The translations under genes and the position numbers were made by a program. This document shows, piece by piece, positions 5,611 through 5,975 of a stretch of DNA of 5,975 nt. The stretch's first letter is position 1; each line of letters opens with the position of its first letter. A model generated the notes under the pieces. It was not told where the DNA came from. It did no database searches and saw only the letters and a list, made by a program, of their open reading frames with translations. This stretch comes from Xanthobacteraceae bacterium (lineage in GTDB: Bacteria; Pseudomonadota; Alphaproteobacteria; Rhizobiales; Xanthobacteraceae), in assembly GCA_030043175.1 (NCBI GenBank), contig JASHYD010000675.1, positions 1 through 5,975 of the forward strand. Direction: 5' to 3'.

Positions 5611-5974
5611 TCGTCGCCGCCTCCTCGGGTGGCGGCAGGAACACGAACGTCAAGTAATAGGCGCTCTCGAAATGAGCCCCTTCTTCCTCGAACTGAGCCG
5701 CCCGTTCGGCGTCCACCAGCGTCGATACCGGATCTGGAAACGTGCTGGCCGGATAGCCCCGGGCCGGAAACCGGCTCGCTTCGACGAAGATCGCCCAGCC
5801 CGATTCGAGCCGGCGCAGCGCGTTGTTGAGCCGCGCCGTGACACCGACCAGTTCGGCGGGCGTGGCGCTTTCGAGGTCGGGTCCGCGGAACTGCGCGGTG
5901 CGCTGAAAGCTGCCGTCCTTGTTGAGGACGATGCCCTCTTCGACGAGCGCCGCCCATGGCAGGAAGTCGGCGAG
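5611..5974 (-). pseudogene. trbE: Conjugal transfer ATPase TrbE, N-terminal fragment
   Basis: About 121 residues, open to the window edge, match the N-terminal region of TrbE, the VirB4-type ATPase that powers Trb conjugative secretion systems at the inner membrane. Characteristic stretches are LADFLPWAALVEEGIVLNKDG at the edge, RGPDLESATPAELV, RLNNALRRLESGWAIFVEA, FPDPVSTLVDAERAAQFEEEG and AHFESAYYLTFVFLPPP. By comparison with the family only the first dozen or so residues lie outside the window. The homology stops after LPPPEEAA (near 5615-5611). The frame then runs into integrase DNA out of frame and stops at 5516. The whole ATPase core with its Walker A and B motifs (roughly 700 residues in relatives) is missing, so the gene is non-functional. 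The upstream trb genes may lie beyond the right edge. Confidence 0.85.
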
Positions 5975-5975
5975 G

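Noticed and set aside
5061..5957. A single 298-residue integrase gene
   Set aside because: The first 110 or so residues are out-of-frame translation of trbE sequence; the same DNA in another minus-strand frame gives clear TrbE motifs.

Overview
The window reads as chromosome of a high-GC alphaproteobacterium, most likely of the Rhizobiales. This rests on a NadQ-type NAD regulator beside nadA, a small secreted EF-hand protein of a kind common in bradyrhizobia and relatives, and Trb-type conjugation and integrase remnants typical of rhizobial integrative elements. Family calls come from motif recognition by eye; no database search was run.

Left part (1-2687, + strand): the C-terminal end of a FAD-dependent oxidoreductase overlaps by 4 bases (GTGA) the start of a 313-residue NAD regulator. 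This regulator has a degenerate Nudix box and a C-terminal winged-helix-like region (NadQ/NrtR-like). A 224-base non-coding gap follows, with a strong hairpin, a TTGACA box and a perfect TGCTC-N5-GAGCA inverted repeat just before the ribosome binding site of nadA (quinolinate synthase). The simplest reading is that the regulator binds this repeat and controls de novo NAD synthesis. nadB and nadC do not follow nadA.

Middle part (2688-4643): a convergent gap with three consecutive small hairpins separates nadA from two minus-strand genes: a periplasmic EF-hand protein with four calcium-binding loops (the last degenerate), and a polytopic O-antigen ligase/polymerase-family membrane protein. They look like independent cell-envelope genes.

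Right part (4644-5975): about 420 bases without a credible gene hold two hairpins ahead of the O-antigen ligase gene, one followed by a T5 run, and a sequence resembling the 3' end of a tRNA-Arg. Beyond this lie two broken minus-strand genes joined head to tail in different frames: the N-terminal part of conjugation ATPase TrbE and the catalytic C-terminal domain of a tyrosine recombinase. This looks like the internally deleted end of an integrative conjugative element, with the element/chromosome boundary probably between the integrase stop and the O-antigen ligase gene.

I saw no CRISPR array, no complete RNA gene and no complete insertion sequence. The points most worth a second look are the NadQ operator candidate, the trbE/int junction with the tRNA-like sequence beyond it, and the attenuator-like leader of the O-antigen ligase gene.
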